From: Candidatus Pacearchaeota archaeon
GTDB taxonomy: Archaea > Nanobdellota > Nanobdellia > Pacearchaeales > UBA284
Assembly: GCA_023511755.1 (NCBI GenBank)
Contig: JAIMAW010000026.1
Location: 1-6,464, forward strand
Direction of reading: 5' to 3'
DNA: 6,464 bases
Part shown: positions 5,523 through 6,464 of the stretch, piece after piece
How the letters are laid out: the number at the start of each line of letters is the position of its first letter
Position numbering within the stretch: position 1 is the first letter of the stretch
The notes under the pieces: model-generated
Told to the model about the DNA's origin: nothing
Databases searched by the model: none
The model's input: the letters and a program-made list of their open reading frames with translations, nothing else
Program-made: the position numbers and the translations under genes

Positions 5523-6443
5523 TTATCCCCAGAACTTTTTTCCGAGCAATTCCCACAGAACAAGTAATATGTCGAGTATGAACAGAACAACGATGGTGGC
5601 CTCAAGAATAACCATTCTTTTTGTCTGTACCCTCTCCCATCCCTTCGAGTAAAGCGCTTCAAGCAAGTCGAGCTTTTCTTTGACGCTCGATTTCCATTTG
5701 TCAAGATAGAATCTCGTGGAAGAAGCAACATAAATCTTCCCGAGGTAAGAGTCATCGATAAGCTTGATGAAGTTCTCTACCTTTTCCTTTACTTCTGAAA
5801 CCTCAAGCTTAACTTGAGAGAGCTTGTTTATCACGCCCCTGCCAGTAAAAAATCTTTTCTTGCTGAGCTCTTCGTAAGTCGCCTCAATCACATTGTCGAG
5901 AAATTGATCATAAACCCTAAGTTCGGTCAGCTCAATGACGGCATACTCCAAGACATCAGGTACGTCATAACTTTTCCTAGGGTCATAGACCAGCGCGGAA
6001 TTGAAATCAATGACAGTCAAATCGTCGTTGTAATAAGAAAGGGCTGTCTTCAAAACGTCTTTTACTTCTTGGTCGCTCAGTTCCCTCTCCTCGTATCTCA
6101 ACATTCTTGCTATCTCGCCGCCGAATCTTTTTTTCAGATCATCTGGTTTCCATACCCTCTCAAATTTCTGGATAAAGAAAAGAGTGTAATTGCCTACCGC
6201 CTTTTCTGTCTCTATATCTGGTTTTGGTATGAAATTTTTAATCTCTTCGAGAAGCTTGTTCAAAAAAGTATAAGCCTTCTTTTTCAGCTCTGCCTCAGAT
6301 GAGTTCAACAATTTTGTGATTTCCCTCGTAGAGCCTCTGACACTAGTCCAAAGCCTTATTGTGACAACACCAAAATCATAAATCTTTATATCAAGTGCCC
6401 ATTCATTCCCTTTAATTTTCTCTTTTGCGGCCCTGAGGAACAA
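5523..6443 (-). CDS. Unrecognised C-tail-anchored protein with coiled coil, possibly RMD1/DUF155-like; 5' end uncertain
   Basis: I do not recognise this protein with certainty. As read from a TTG at 6443 it has 306 residues. The N-terminal part (about 13-170) looks like a soluble alpha/beta domain, with ALDIKIYDFGVVTIRL at 16-31 and DDLTVIDFNSALVYD at 140-154. Next is VLEYAVIELTELRVYDQFLD (164-183), then a charged helical, probably coiled-coil stretch (about 205-275). A single hydrophobic helix (278-300) and a short GKKFWG tail complete it. It would sit on the membrane with most of its mass in the cytoplasm. A soluble head, then helices, then one C-terminal membrane helix resembles the RMD1/DUF155 arrangement, but that is a topology-level similarity only. 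There is no ATG before about residue 114. The frame stays open for five more codons (Tyr-Lys-Thr-Pro-Pro) up to a TAG at 6461-6459. A real TTG start, a 5' truncation or frameshift, or TAG readthrough are all possible. It converges on AMP phosphorylase with 12 bases between stops and shares its higher GC. Confidence 0.7.
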   Translation of the reverse strand: MFLRAAKEKIKGNEWALDIKIYDFGVVTIRLWTSVRGSTREITKLLNSSEAELKKKAYTFLNKLLEEIKNFIPKPDIETEKAVGNYTLFFIQKFERVWKPDDLKKRFGGEIARMLRYEERELSDQEVKDVLKTALSYYNDDLTVIDFNSALVYDPRKSYDVPDVLEYAVIELTELRVYDQFLDNVIEATYEELSKKRFFTGRGVINKLSQVKLEVSEVKEKVENFIKLIDDSYLGKIYVASSTRFYLDKWKSSVKEKLDLLEALYSKGWERVQTKRMVILEATIVVLFILDILLVLWELLGKKFWG

Positions 6444-6464
6444 TGGCGGTGTCTTGTACTACAC

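Noticed and set aside
4397..5755. Minus-strand open frames at 4397-4648, 4688-4930, 4836-5063, 4991-5377 and 5462-5755
   Set aside because: The first four lie opposite AMP phosphorylase, whose frame is conserved throughout. The last overlaps the ends of two better supported genes and is Ser/Arg/Cys-rich without motifs.
5814..6302. 162-residue plus-strand open frame opposite the last gene
   Set aside because: The minus-strand protein has balanced charged helices and a clean C-terminal membrane anchor. The plus-strand product has shadow-like composition and no upstream signals.
1..6464. tRNA genes, CRISPR arrays, insertion sequences or transposase remnants
   Set aside because: I looked for tRNA-like cloverleaf sequence, regularly spaced repeats and terminal inverted repeats. 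None is visible, and the window is almost fully coding.

Overview
The window looks archaeal. Four things point that way: a class I (archaeal-type) CCA-adding enzyme, an archaeal AMP phosphorylase, A/T-rich TATA-like boxes about 25-40 bases upstream of the genes, and GAGG-type ribosome binding sites. The low-GC, Lys/Ile-rich left part and compact spacing would suit a DPANN-like or other uncultured euryarchaeal lineage. That placement is a guess, since no rRNA or other marker is present.

Layout from left to right: (1) the N-terminal 250 residues of a P-type cation-transporting ATPase on the minus strand, running off the left edge; (2) a 124-base divergent intergenic region with promoters for both neighbours, a cluster of inverted repeats at the predicted antiporter transcription start, and two G6 runs; (3) a CPA2/Kef-type cation:proton antiporter with a C-terminal NAD-binding RCK domain, plus strand; (4) a CCA-adding enzyme, minus strand, convergent with the antiporter with only 5 bases between them; (5) an 84-base divergent region with a nearly palindromic TATA element shared with the next gene; (6) AMP phosphorylase (NMP degradation/type III RuBisCO pathway), plus strand; (7) an unrecognised protein with a C-terminal membrane anchor, minus strand, convergent with AMP phosphorylase. 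Its 5' end lies at the right edge and is problematic: there is no ATG, only a TTG, with an in-frame TAG just upstream.

No two adjacent genes are co-directional, so there is no operon here. The ATPase and antiporter share a divergent promoter region and both move cations, so co-regulation in ion or pH homeostasis is reasonable. The CCA enzyme, AMP phosphorylase and the last gene show no obvious link to each other. Base composition steps up near position 3990. Hand-counted sample lines average about 30% GC to the left and about 43% to the right, which suggests different histories or an assembly junction.

I do not see a clearly new multi-gene system. The best leads are the antiporter operator, the composition step, the start problem of the last gene, and three active-site variants in otherwise recognisable enzymes.
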